From Escherichia coli (GTDB lineage Bacteria; Pseudomonadota; Gammaproteobacteria; Enterobacterales; Enterobacteriaceae): a stretch of DNA of 64,000 nucleotides. This document shows positions 8,831 to 17,432 of this stretch, piece after piece. Both the position numbers and the translations under genes were made by a program. The DNA lies in assembly GCF_036503815.1 (NCBI RefSeq), contig NZ_AP027764.1, forward strand, positions 2,232,001 to 2,296,000. Reading direction: 5' to 3'. The number at the start of each line of letters is the position of its first letter. The first letter of the stretch is position 1. Below the pieces are notes generated by a model. The model was not told where the DNA came from. It worked only from the letters and a program-made list of their open reading frames with translations, and searched no databases.

Positions 8831-10741
8831 GTGACAGACGATTTTGCACCAGACGGCCAACTGGCAAAAGCGATACCAGGCTTTAAGCCGCGTGAACCAC
8901 AGCGACAGATGGCGGTAGCCGTCACCCAGGCGATAGAAAAAAGCCAGCCGCTGGTGGTGGAAGCAGGAACCGGTACGGGCAAAACCTACGCTTACCTGGC
9001 CCCTGCGCTGCGGGCGAAAAAGAAAGTCATTATCTCGACCGGCTCAAAAGCGTTGCAGGATCAGCTCTACAGCCGCGATTTGCCAACGGTTTCAAAGGCG
9101 TTGAAATACACGGGCAACGTGGCGTTGCTGAAAGGGCGCTCAAACTACCTCTGCCTCGAACGTCTCGAACAGCAGGCGCTGGCGGGCGGCGATTTGCCAG
9201 TACAAACCTTAAGTGATGTGATCCTCCTGCGCTCCTGGTCTAATCAAACAGTGGATGGTGATATCAGCACCTGTGTCAGCGTGGCGGAAGATTCACAGGC
9301 GTGGCCGCTGGTCACCAGCACCAACGACAACTGCCTTGGCAGCGACTGCCCGATGTATAAAGATTGCTTTGTGGTCAAAGCACGCAAAAAAGCGATGGAC
9401 GCCGATGTGGTGGTGGTAAACCATCATCTCTTTCTGGCGGATATGGTGGTGAAAGAGAGTGGATTTGGCGAACTGATCCCGGAAGCTGACGTGATGATCT
9501 TCGACGAAGCCCACCAACTGCCTGACATTGCCAGCCAGTATTTTGGTCAGTCACTCTCCAGTCGACAACTGCTCGACCTGGCAAAAGACATCACCATCGC
9601 CTACCGCACCGAATTAAAAGACACCCAGCAGTTACAAAAGTGCGCCGACCGCCTTGCCCAGAGCGCGCAGGATTTTCGCCTGCAATTAGGTGAGCCAGGT
9701 TATCGTGGCAACCTGCGCGAACTGTTAGCTAATCCGCAAATTCAGCGGGCATTTTTACTGCTCGATGACACCCTTGAACTCTGTTATGACGTAGCGAAAT
9801 TGTCGCTGGGGCGTTCCGCCTTGCTGGATGCAGCATTTGAACGCGCCACACTTTATCGTACGCGGCTTAAACGGCTGAAAGAGATTAACCAGCCGGGTTA
9901 CAGCTACTGGTATGAATGCACTTCGCGCCATTTTACTCTGGCGCTCACGCCGCTCAGCGTGGCGGATAAATTCAAAGAGTTAATGGCGCAAAAACCAGGT
10001 AGCTGGATCTTTACCTCAGCAACGCTGTCGGTGAATGACGATCTGCATCATTTTACCTCGCGGCTTGGCATTGAACAGGCAGAGTCGTTGCTGTTACCCA
10101 GCCCGTTTGATTACAGCCGCCAGGCGTTACTCTGTGTGCCGCGCAACCTGCCGCAAACCAATCAACCGGGCTCCGCACGGCAACTGGCGGCAATGTTGCG
10201 ACCGATCATCGAGGCTAACAACGGTCGTTGTTTTATGCTTTGTACCTCGCACGCCATGATGCGCGATCTGGCCGAGCAGTTCCGCGCTACCATGACGCTT
10301 CCCGTTTTGTTGCAGGGGGAAACCAGCAAAGGGCAACTGTTGCAGCAATTTGTCAGCGCCGGTAACGCGCTTCTTGTGGCAACCAGCAGCTTCTGGGAAG
10401 GGGTGGATGTGCGTGGCGATACATTGTCATTGGTGATTATCGACAAGTTGCCGTTTACCTCACCGGATGATCCACTATTAAAAGCGCGCATGGAAGATTG
10501 CCGTTTGCGCGGAGGCGACCCGTTCGATGAAGTACAGCTGCCGGATGCGGTCATTACTCTCAAGCAGGGGGTAGGGCGACTGATTCGCGATGCCGACGAT
10601 CGAGGGGTTTTGGTGATTTGCGACAATCGGCTGGTGATGCGCCCTTACGGCGCGACGTTTCTCGCCAGTCTGCCGCCCGCGCCGCGCACCCGTGACATTG
10701 CCCGTGCGGTTCGTTTCCTTGCGATACCATCCTCCAGGTAA
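8831..10741 (+). CDS. yoaA: YoaA, XPD/DinG-family Fe-S DNA helicase
   Basis: 636 residues with a GTG start preceded by AGGGGG. Superfamily 2 helicase: Walker A VEAGTGTGKT (~residues 43-52), DEAH box FDEAH (~225), and motif VI QGVGRLIRD near 585. Between motifs I and II a cysteine set (C in YLCLE, then CVSV, CLGSDC, CPMYKDC) fits the iron-sulphur domain of XPD/DinG helicases. In E. coli YoaA works with the polymerase clamp-loader chi subunit HolC in tolerance of replication-blocking damage. Upstream region diverges from yoaB; tsaB follows 57 bases later in the same direction. Confidence 0.96.
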   Translation: MTDDFAPDGQLAKAIPGFKPREPQRQMAVAVTQAIEKSQPLVVEAGTGTGKTYAYLAPALRAKKKVIISTGSKALQDQLYSRDLPTVSKALKYTGNVALLKGRSNYLCLERLEQQALAGGDLPVQTLSDVILLRSWSNQTVDGDISTCVSVAEDSQAWPLVTSTNDNCLGSDCPMYKDCFVVKARKKAMDADVVVVNHHLFLADMVVKESGFGELIPEADVMIFDEAHQLPDIASQYFGQSLSSRQLLDLAKDITIAYRTELKDTQQLQKCADRLAQSAQDFRLQLGEPGYRGNLRELLANPQIQRAFLLLDDTLELCYDVAKLSLGRSALLDAAFERATLYRTRLKRLKEINQPGYSYWYECTSRHFTLALTPLSVADKFKELMAQKPGSWIFTSATLSVNDDLHHFTSRLGIEQAESLLLPSPFDYSRQALLCVPRNLPQTNQPGSARQLAAMLRPIIEANNGRCFMLCTSHAMMRDLAEQFRATMTLPVLLQGETSKGQLLQQFVSAGNALLVATSSFWEGVDVRGDTLSLVIIDKLPFTSPDDPLLKARMEDCRLRGGDPFDEVQLPDAVITLKQGVGRLIRDADDRGVLVICDNRLVMRPYGATFLASLPPAPRTRDIARAVRFLAIPSSR

Positions 10742-10798
10742 TTTGTGATGGAGTATGGTATGATGCGCGCCTTTTTATTGATCTAAGCACGAAGACCC

Positions 10799-11494
10799 AT
10801 GCGAATTCTGGCTATCGATACCGCGACAGAGGCCTGCTCTGTCGCCCTGTGGAACGACGGCACTGTCAACGCTCATTTTGAGCTTTGCCCTCGTGAACAT
10901 ACTCAACGAATCTTACCGATGGTGCAGGATATCCTGACCACCAGCGGAACTTCCCTGACTGATATTAACGCTCTGGCTTACGGGCGCGGCCCCGGTAGCT
11001 TTACCGGCGTGCGCATTGGTATTGGTATTGCGCAGGGGCTGGCGCTTGGCGCGGATCTGCCGATGATTGGCGTTTCCACGCTCATGACCATGGCGCAAGG
11101 GGCGTGGCGCAAAAACGGCGCAACCCGCGTGCTGGCAGCCATTGACGCGCGAATGGGGGAAGTTTACTGGGCCGAATATCAGCGCGATGAAAACGGCGTC
11201 TGGCACGGCGAAGAAACAGAAGCCGTACTGAAACCAGAACTCGTTCATGAACGGTTGCAACAGCTTTCCGGCGAATGGGTAACCGTGGGTACGGGCTGGC
11301 AAGCCTGGCCGGATCTCGGTAAAGAGAGCGGGTTGGCCCTGCGCGATGGCGATGTGTTACTGCCCGCTGCAGAAGATATGCTGCCGATTGCTTGTCAGAT
11401 GTTTGCCGAGGGTAAAACGGTGGCGGTGGAACATGCCGAACCGGTTTATTTACGTAACAACGTCGCATGGAAGAAACTTCCGGGCAAAGAATGA
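10799..11494 (+). CDS. tsaB: TsaB, tRNA t6A37 threonylcarbamoyltransferase complex subunit
   Basis: 231 residues. ASKHA-fold protein beginning MRILAIDTATEACSVALW, with GRGPGSFTGVRIGIGIAQGLALG at ~60-82 typical of TsaB/YeaZ. It is catalytically inert itself but forms the platform for TsaD and TsaE in threonylcarbamoyl transfer to A37 of ANN-decoding tRNAs; essential in E. coli. Co-directional with yoaA and yeaY. Its 3' end contains a sigma-E-like promoter for yeaY. Confidence 0.96.
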   Translation: MRILAIDTATEACSVALWNDGTVNAHFELCPREHTQRILPMVQDILTTSGTSLTDINALAYGRGPGSFTGVRIGIGIAQGLALGADLPMIGVSTLMTMAQGAWRKNGATRVLAAIDARMGEVYWAEYQRDENGVWHGEETEAVLKPELVHERLQQLSGEWVTVGTGWQAWPDLGKESGLALRDGDVLLPAAEDMLPIACQMFAEGKTVAVEHAEPVYLRNNVAWKKLPGKE

Positions 11495-11500
11495 ATCTTA
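11473..11500 (+). promoter_or_regulatory. Candidate sigma-E promoter of yeaY
   Basis: GAAACTT (11473-11479) and TCTTA (11496-11500) are separated by 16 bases, close to the sigma-E consensus GGAACTT-N16-TCTAA. It overlaps the last codons of tsaB and would start transcription about 30 bases before yeaY. yeaY is remembered as a member of the E. coli envelope-stress regulon, which agrees. Confidence 0.5.
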
Positions 11501-11533
11501 AGAGTATGCCCTGAGAAAAAAAGGAGTCGCATC

Positions 11534-12115
11534 ATGGCGGTTCAAAAGAATGTTATCAAAGGCATACTGGCAGGTACGTTTGCGCTAATGCTGAGCGGTT
11601 GTGTCACTGTGCCGGACGCCATTAAAGGCAACAGTCCCACGCCGCAACAAGATTTAGTTCGGGTGATGAGTGCGCCGCAGCTGTACGTTGGTCAGGAGGC
11701 TCGCTTTGGTGGCAAAGTGGTTGCGGTACAAAACCAGCAAGGGAAAACCCGCCTGGAAATTGCTACCGTACCGCTCGACAGCGGAGCCAGACCAACTTTG
11801 GGAGAACCTTCACGCGGGCGCATTTATGCCGATGTGAACGGTTTTCTTGATCCGGTGGATTTCCGTGGACAACTGGTTACGGTAGTCGGGCCAATCACCG
11901 GTGCGGTTGACGGCAAAATCGGCAACACGCCCTATAAATTTATGGTGATGCAGGTAACGGGTTACAAACGTTGGCATTTAACCCAGCAGGTGATTATGCC
12001 GCCTCAGCCGATTGATCCATGGTTTTATGGCGGTCGTGGCTGGCCCTATGGCTACGGTGGATGGGGCTGGTATAATCCCGGCCCCGCGAGAGTACAAACT
12101 GTTGTAACTGAATAA
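11534..12115 (+). CDS. yeaY: YeaY, Slp-family outer-membrane lipoprotein
   Basis: 193 residues. Lipoprotein signal at the N terminus (MAVQKNVIKGILAGTFALML followed by SGC, cleavage before Cys22). The body resembles Slp, the starvation-inducible lipoprotein; residues after ~155 are rich in Trp, Tyr, Gly and Pro. Molecular role is unknown. AAAAAAAGGAG precedes the ATG. Likely a sigma-E target from the promoter inside tsaB. A strong hairpin 20-45 bases beyond the stop probably ends its transcript. Confidence 0.94.
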   Translation: MAVQKNVIKGILAGTFALMLSGCVTVPDAIKGNSPTPQQDLVRVMSAPQLYVGQEARFGGKVVAVQNQQGKTRLEIATVPLDSGARPTLGEPSRGRIYADVNGFLDPVDFRGQLVTVVGPITGAVDGKIGNTPYKFMVMQVTGYKRWHLTQQVIMPPQPIDPWFYGGRGWPYGYGGWGWYNPGPARVQTVVTE

Positions 12116-12136
12116 TTGCTTGTTTTTAAAGAAAAA

Positions 12137-12164
12137 GAAACAGCGGCTGGTCCGCTGTTTCTGC
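12137..12164 (+). terminator. Hairpin after yeaY
   Basis: A perfect 11-bp inverted repeat (AGAAACAGCGG and CCGCTGTTTCT) with a 5-base CTGGT loop, preceded by an A-rich stretch. It is a plausible terminator of yeaY, although no long T tract follows on the plus strand. The loop and 3' arm coincide with a FadR operator. Confidence 0.6.
12145..12161 (+). promoter_or_regulatory. FadR operator 2 upstream of fadD
   Basis: GGCTGGTCCGCTGTTTC fits the FadR consensus (core CTGGTCNG) moderately well. The distance of ~90 bases upstream of the promoter-proximal site fits the two-operator arrangement known for fadD, where FadR represses until long-chain acyl-CoA releases it. Confidence 0.65.
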
Positions 12165-12230
12165 ATTCTTACGGTAAAGATAAAAATAAATAGTGACGCG
12201 CTTCGCAACCTTTTCGTTGGGTAATTATCA

Positions 12231-12247
12231 AGCTGGTATGATGAGTT
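12231..12247 (+). promoter_or_regulatory. FadR operator 1 at the fadD promoter
   Basis: AGCTGGTATGATGAGTT matches the FadR binding consensus (ANCTGGTCNGACNNGTT) at most defined positions and overlaps the start-site region expected for fadD. FadR bound here represses; acyl-CoA relieves repression. Confidence 0.8.
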
Positions 12248-12319
12248 AATATTATGTTAACGGCATGTATATCATTTGGGGTTGCGATGACGACGAACAC
12301 GCATTTTAGAGGTGAAGAA

Positions 12320-14005
12320 TTGAAGAAGGTTTGGCTTAACCGTTATCCCGCGGACGTTCCGACGGAGATCAACCCTGACCGTTATCAATCTCTGGTAGAT
12401 ATGTTTGAGCAGTCGGTCGCGCGCTACGCCGATCAACCCGCGTTTGTGAATATGGGGGAGGTGATGACCTTCCGCAAACTGGAAGAACGCAGTCGCGCGT
12501 TTGCCGCTTATTTGCAACAAGGGTTGGGACTGAAGAAAGGCGATCGCGTTGCGTTGATGATGCCTAATTTATTGCAATATCCGGTGGCGCTGTTTGGCAT
12601 TTTGCGTGCCGGGATGATTGTCGTAAACGTTAACCCGTTGTATACCCCGCGTGAACTTGAGCATCAGCTTAACGATAGCGGCGCATCGGCGATTGTTATC
12701 GTGTCTAACTTTGCCCACACTCTGGAAAAAGTGGTTGATAAAACCGCCGTTCAGCACGTAATTCTGACCCGTATGGGCGATCAGCTATCTACGGCAAAAG
12801 GCACGGTAGTCAACTTCGTTGTTAAATACATCAAGCGTCTGGTGCCGAAATACCATCTGCCAGATGCCATTTCATTTCGTAGCGCCCTGCACAACGGCTA
12901 CCGGATGCAGTACGTCAAACCCGAACTGGTGCCGGAAGATTTAGCTTTCCTGCAATACACCGGCGGTACCACTGGTGTGGCGAAAGGCGCGATGCTGACT
13001 CACCGCAATATGCTGGCGAACCTGGAACAGGTTAACGCGACCTATGGTCCGCTGTTGCATCCGGGCAAAGAGCTGGTGGTGACGGCGCTGCCGCTGTATC
13101 ACATTTTTGCACTGACCATTAACTGCCTGCTGTTTATCGAACTGGGTGGGCAGAACCTGCTTATCACTAACCCGCGCGATATTCCAGGGTTGGTAAAAGA
13201 GTTAGCGAAATATCCGTTTACCGCGATAACCGGCGTTAACACCTTGTTCAATGCGTTGCTGAACAATAAAGAGTTCCAGCAGCTGGATTTCTCCAGTCTG
13301 CATCTTTCTGCAGGCGGTGGTATGCCTGTTCAACAAGTGGTGGCAGAACGTTGGGTGAAACTGACCGGACAGTATCTGCTGGAAGGTTATGGCCTGACCG
13401 AGTGTGCGCCGCTGGTCAGCGTTAACCCGTATGATATTGATTATCATAGTGGTAGCATCGGTTTGCCGGTGCCGTCGACGGAAGCCAAACTGGTGGATGA
13501 TGATGATAATGAAGTACCACCGGGTCAACCGGGTGAGCTTTGTGTCAAAGGACCGCAGGTGATGCTGGGTTACTGGCAGCGTCCGGATGCTACCGATGAA
13601 ATCATCAAAAACGGTTGGCTACACACTGGCGACATTGCCGTAATGGACGAAGAAGGTTTCTTACGCATCGTTGATCGCAAAAAAGACATGATTCTGGTTT
13701 CCGGTTTTAACGTCTATCCCAACGAGATTGAAGATGTCGTCATGCAGCATCCTGGCGTACAGGAAGTCGCGGCTGTTGGCGTACCTTCCGGCTCAAGTGG
13801 TGAAGCGGTGAAAATCTTCGTTGTGAAAAAAGATCCATCGCTTACCGAAGAGTCACTGGTGACTTTTTGCCGCCGTCAGCTCACGGGCTACAAAGTACCG
13901 AAGCTGGTGGAGTTTCGTGATGAGTTACCGAAATCTAACGTCGGAAAAATTTTGCGACGAGAATTACGTGACGAAGCGCGCGGCAAAGTGGACAATAAAG
14001 CCTGA
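12320..14005 (+). CDS. fadD: Long-chain fatty acyl-CoA synthetase
   Basis: 561 residues using a TTG start, the start used by the K-12 protein; the frame is open 22 codons further, with ATGs at 12254 and 12287, so longer forms cannot be excluded by sequence alone. AGGTGAAGAA lies just before the TTG. Adenylate-forming enzyme: ATP/AMP motif [12 protein letters not shown] (~213-224), and the fatty-acid signature from [16 protein letters not shown] through [10 protein letters not shown]. It activates exogenous fatty acids at the inner membrane as they enter, the first step of beta-oxidation. Two FadR operators lie upstream, and a strong terminator follows. Confidence 0.97.
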
Positions 14006-14024
14006 GCGTTAAGTCAGTCGTCAG

Positions 14025-14050
14025 ACGCCGGTTAATCCGGCGTTTTTTTT
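14025..14050 (+). terminator. fadD rho-independent terminator
   Basis: Stem ACGCCGG (14025-14031) with CCGGCGT (14037-14043), short TTAAT loop, followed directly by an eight-T run (14043-14050). Canonical intrinsic terminator. The same T run forms part of the rnd leader. Confidence 0.9.
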
Positions 14051-14074
14051 GACGCCCACTAAAGAGAATACAAT

Positions 14075-15202
14075 TTGAATTACCAAATGATTACCACGGA
14101 CGATGCGCTGGCTTCTTTGTGTGAAGCTGTCCGTGCCTTTCCGGCGATAGCCCTGGATACTGAATTTGTTCGTACGCGCACCTATTACCCGCAGCTGGGT
14201 CTAATTCAACTTTTCGATGGCGAGCATCTGGCGCTAATTGATCCTCTCGGGATCACCGACTGGTCACCGCTGAAAGCGATCCTGCGCGATCCGTCCATCA
14301 CAAAATTTCTCCATGCAGGCAGTGAAGATCTGGAAGTGTTCCTCAATGTCTTTGGCGAATTACCACAACCCCTGATTGACACGCAAATCCTTGCTGCCTT
14401 CTGCGGACGCCCGATGTCATGGGGTTTTGCTTCCATGGTGGAAGAGTATTCCGGCGTTACGCTGGACAAGAGTGAATCGCGCACCGACTGGCTGGCCAGA
14501 CCGCTGACTGAACGTCAGTGTGAATACGCAGCGGCGGATGTCTGGTATCTGTTACCGATCACCGCAAAGCTTATGGTAGAAACGGAGGCCTCCGGCTGGC
14601 TACCTGCGGCGCTGGATGAATGCCGCCTGATGCAAATGCGTCGTCAGGAAGTCGTTGCGCCGGAAGATGCCTGGCGTGATATCACCAATGCCTGGCAGTT
14701 ACGCACACGCCAACTGGCCTGTCTGCAACTGTTAGCCGATTGGCGACTGCGTAAGGCGCGGGAGCGCGATCTGGCGGTGAACTTTGTCGTGCGTGAAGAG
14801 CATTTGTGGTCGGTAGCGCGTTATATGCCGGGAAGTTTAGGCGAACTGGACAGCCTGGGCTTATCCGGTAGCGAAATCCGCTTTCACGGTAAAACGCTGC
14901 TGGCGCTGGTGGAAAAAGCGCAGACATTGCCGGAAGAGGCCTTACCGCAGCCGATGCTTAACCTGATGGACATGCCGGGTTATCGTAAAGCGTTTAAAGC
15001 GATTAAGTCGCTGATTACTGACGTGAGCGAAACACACAAGATCAGCGCCGAATTGCTGGCATCGCGTCGGCAAATCAACCAGCTGCTGAACTGGCACTGG
15101 AAACTGAAACCGCAGAACAATTTGCCGGAGCTGATTTCCGGCTGGCGTGGTGAGCTGATGGCGGAAGCATTACACAATTTATTGCAGGAATATCCACAGT
15201 AA
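14075..15202 (+). CDS. rnd: Ribonuclease D
   Basis: 375 residues from a TTG start, the known unusual start of E. coli rnd. DEDD exonuclease domain at the N terminus with Asp28 and Glu30 in ALDTEF, then an HAGSEDLEVF motif and Tyr/Asp of the third motif in CEYAAADVWYL; an HRDC domain follows at ~210-290. It trims 3' ends of tRNA and other stable RNA precursors. Only 24 bases separate it from the T run of the fadD terminator, and in K-12 a U-run in the leader is reported to matter for translation. Confidence 0.97.
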   Translation: MNYQMITTDDALASLCEAVRAFPAIALDTEFVRTRTYYPQLGLIQLFDGEHLALIDPLGITDWSPLKAILRDPSITKFLHAGSEDLEVFLNVFGELPQPLIDTQILAAFCGRPMSWGFASMVEEYSGVTLDKSESRTDWLARPLTERQCEYAAADVWYLLPITAKLMVETEASGWLPAALDECRLMQMRRQEVVAPEDAWRDITNAWQLRTRQLACLQLLADWRLRKARERDLAVNFVVREEHLWSVARYMPGSLGELDSLGLSGSEIRFHGKTLLALVEKAQTLPEEALPQPMLNLMDMPGYRKAFKAIKSLITDVSETHKISAELLASRRQINQLLNWHWKLKPQNNLPELISGWRGELMAEALHNLLQEYPQ

Positions 15203-15208
15203 AATCTT

Positions 15209-15251
15209 CCGAAGCCGGACTGGGTGCGCTCAGCGCCACATCCGGCTTCGG
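15209..15251. repeat. REP-like palindrome between rnd and yeaX
   Basis: Perfect 11-bp arms (CCGAAGCCGGA and TCCGGCTTCGG) enclosing a GC-rich interior with GGTGCGCTCAGCGCC. It looks like a REP element and sits between convergent stops, where it can end both transcripts and protect 3' ends. Confidence 0.75.
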
Positions 15252-15255
15252 CAAA

Positions 15256-16221
15256 CTACAAATCCAACACCAGGCGTTTACCCTTCGCGCGTGAACAACA
15301 GATCAACATACTTTGCTGGCTGGCACGCTCTTCATCGCTAAAATACTGATCCCGATGGTCAGCTTCACCTTCCAGTATTGCCGTTTCGCAGGTTCCGCAT
15401 ACCCCTTCACGACATAAACATTCCACTTTCGCTGCTTTACTATTTTCAATAACCTGCAAAATAGTCATCTCTTCCGGCACCACAAACTCTTTTCCGGAAC
15501 GGGCAAGCACCAGCGTAAATGCATCGCCGGTTTTGTCTTCGATAGCAAATTGCTCAAAGTGCAGCGTATCGGTGGCGATGTCCAGACGCGCAGCTTCACT
15601 TCTTACCGCCTCATTTAGCGCCTCGGGGCCACAGGTATAAACATGTGTGCCAGGTTCGATATCCGCCAATAATCGCGCTAATTCCAGTCGTGTTCCGGTT
15701 GATGAATGATGCAAATGGACTTTCTCGGCATGCGGATGCTGGACTAGCTCATCACGAAATGCGCAACTTTCTGGATTTCGCGAGCAGTAATGTAACTGCC
15801 AGTCGACGTCGCTGTATTGCAACTCTGCCATGTGCGACAGGAAAGGAGTAATACCAATACCGCCCGCGATAAACAGATGCTTTCTGGCCGAGGGAATTAG
15901 CGCAAACAGATTATTAGGCGTCGAAATGGTCAACCGATCGCCTGCTTTCACCTGCTGATGCAAAAAGCGCGAACCACCGCGCGAGTTTTCTTCCAGTCGA
16001 ACGGCAATCTGATAATGAGTTGTATCGAGCGGCGAACTCAGCAGTGAATACGCATTGCTGTACTGGTTATCACCATCGCTCATCTGCACAATGACGTGAC
16101 TTCCTCCGGTAAATGCAGGTAATGGTTTGCCATCGGTTGCCACCAGCGTGAAGCGTTTCACCTGTTCGGTAAGCGGTTCAATTTGGCTCACCTGAACTTC
16201 AAACATTTGGTAGTTTGACAT
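15256..16221 (-). CDS. yeaX: YeaX, reductase component of carnitine monooxygenase
   Basis: 321 residues, class IA oxygenase reductase architecture: FMN-binding domain (~1-100), NAD(P)H domain with FIAGGIGITPFLSH (~112-125), and a C-terminal plant-type [2Fe-2S] ferredoxin with cysteines in CLCREGVCGTCE and a later CC pair. It passes electrons from NADH to the Rieske oxygenase encoded just upstream (YeaW), the pair known to release trimethylamine from L-carnitine. Co-directional with yeaV and yeaW, 55 bases after yeaW. Confidence 0.95.
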   Translation of the reverse strand: MSNYQMFEVQVSQIEPLTEQVKRFTLVATDGKPLPAFTGGSHVIVQMSDGDNQYSNAYSLLSSPLDTTHYQIAVRLEENSRGGSRFLHQQVKAGDRLTISTPNNLFALIPSARKHLFIAGGIGITPFLSHMAELQYSDVDWQLHYCSRNPESCAFRDELVQHPHAEKVHLHHSSTGTRLELARLLADIEPGTHVYTCGPEALNEAVRSEAARLDIATDTLHFEQFAIEDKTGDAFTLVLARSGKEFVVPEEMTILQVIENSKAAKVECLCREGVCGTCETAILEGEADHRDQYFSDEERASQQSMLICCSRAKGKRLVLDL

Positions 16222-16276
16222 TGCTGTACTCCATCAAAAATCAGCCCAGCGGCGGAAAATACCGCCGCCGATGTCA

Positions 16277-17401
16277 TTAGTCCTTAAACACCTGCGCCAG
16301 CAGATTATGGAAATGGGCGATACCGTGTTCGGAAATTCCGCTACCGCTACTGTCGGCCATGATGCGCCCCTGACCACGATAGCCACGCGATTTCAGCCCT
16401 TTCTGTACGCTTTCAACCAGACGTAAATCTTCCGGACGGAACACGTCGCGATACCACTCAATCAGTGATTTTTGCTCGTCGGTTAACTCTTCATTGGTGA
16501 AGTAAATATCGTAGTTTTGCAGGGTAGTTTCAGAATCCACCGGGAATTCATAAATGACCGTCATCATGCCTTTGATCGGGGTGACGTTCAGCATCGTGCA
16601 CGGCCACAGCCAGAAACCATGGAATGCCGCATCCGTGCCCTCTTTGAATTTGAAAGACTGTTCGGACGGTTTGGCGAAACCGTACTGCAGCGTCCAGTTA
16701 CCGTGCATGGTGTGCCAGTAACGATCAACCTGAACGGAGTCGGAGAAACCTGGATGCGCCGGACCACAGTGATAGCACTCGAGATAGTTATCGACAATGT
16801 TCTTCCAGTTGGCAGGCGTGCAGGTGGTAAAGCGGGCCGCCAGTTTCAGGTCATGGACTTCCGGGCAGGCTTCCAGCACTTTCGCCCCCAGACCGGGTAA
16901 CTGATCTTCTACGCTGGTGGCGTTGGGGTCCATGTTGATGAAGACGAATCCGGCATATTCTTCCAGACGTACTGGAACCAGTTGCGCTTTGTCGCTATCG
17001 AAATTGGCGACGTTTTCGCAGTTACGCGCATGGGCCAGGTTGCCATCGAGTTTGAATGCCCAGGCGTGATACGGGCAGGTAATCACATTTTTCGCTTTCC
17101 CTTCGCCGCTCAATAACTGATGACCACGGTGCGGGCAAACGTTATAGAACGCGCGCAAAACCTTATCACGACCGCGTACCAGCACGATGCTTTCGCCAAT
17201 GATCTCACGCGTCACATAATCATTGGCATTCGCCAGTTCGCTGCTGTGAGCGACGCAAATCCAGCTTTTGGCGAAGACGTTCTCTTTTTCGTGTTCAAAC
17301 GCGTTCTGATCGGTATAAAAACGGGCAGGAATGGTCCACGCCTCTTGTGGGTTAGCGCAAAAATTTTCGGGTAGTACAAAGTCAGGTCTCAGATTGCTCA
17401 T
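16277..17401 (-). CDS. yeaW: YeaW, Rieske oxygenase component of carnitine monooxygenase
   Basis: 374 residues from MSNLRPDFVL; 40 further open codons upstream run into yeaV and were not used because AAAGGTATCC lies just before this ATG. Rieske [2Fe-2S] ligands are visible as CPHRGH (Cys89, His91) and CPYHAW (Cys109, His112). The mononuclear iron site is in NYLECYHCGPAHPGF, with a glutamate (near 205) at the position usually held by the bridging aspartate, a hallmark of carnitine oxygenase. Product: trimethylamine plus malic semialdehyde. Works with YeaX. Confidence 0.95.
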   Translation of the reverse strand: MSNLRPDFVLPENFCANPQEAWTIPARFYTDQNAFEHEKENVFAKSWICVAHSSELANANDYVTREIIGESIVLVRGRDKVLRAFYNVCPHRGHQLLSGEGKAKNVITCPYHAWAFKLDGNLAHARNCENVANFDSDKAQLVPVRLEEYAGFVFINMDPNATSVEDQLPGLGAKVLEACPEVHDLKLAARFTTCTPANWKNIVDNYLECYHCGPAHPGFSDSVQVDRYWHTMHGNWTLQYGFAKPSEQSFKFKEGTDAAFHGFWLWPCTMLNVTPIKGMMTVIYEFPVDSETTLQNYDIYFTNEELTDEQKSLIEWYRDVFRPEDLRLVESVQKGLKSRGYRGQGRIMADSSGSGISEHGIAHFHNLLAQVFKD

Positions 17402-17432
17402 AGGGATACCTTTATCGTTAGGATGATGGCGC

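Noticed and set aside
12254..12319. Longer FadD starting at an ATG 22 codons upstream
   Set aside because: Would begin within the promoter-operator region (FadR site at 12231-12247); the TTG start has the better spaced GGTGAAG and matches the known protein.
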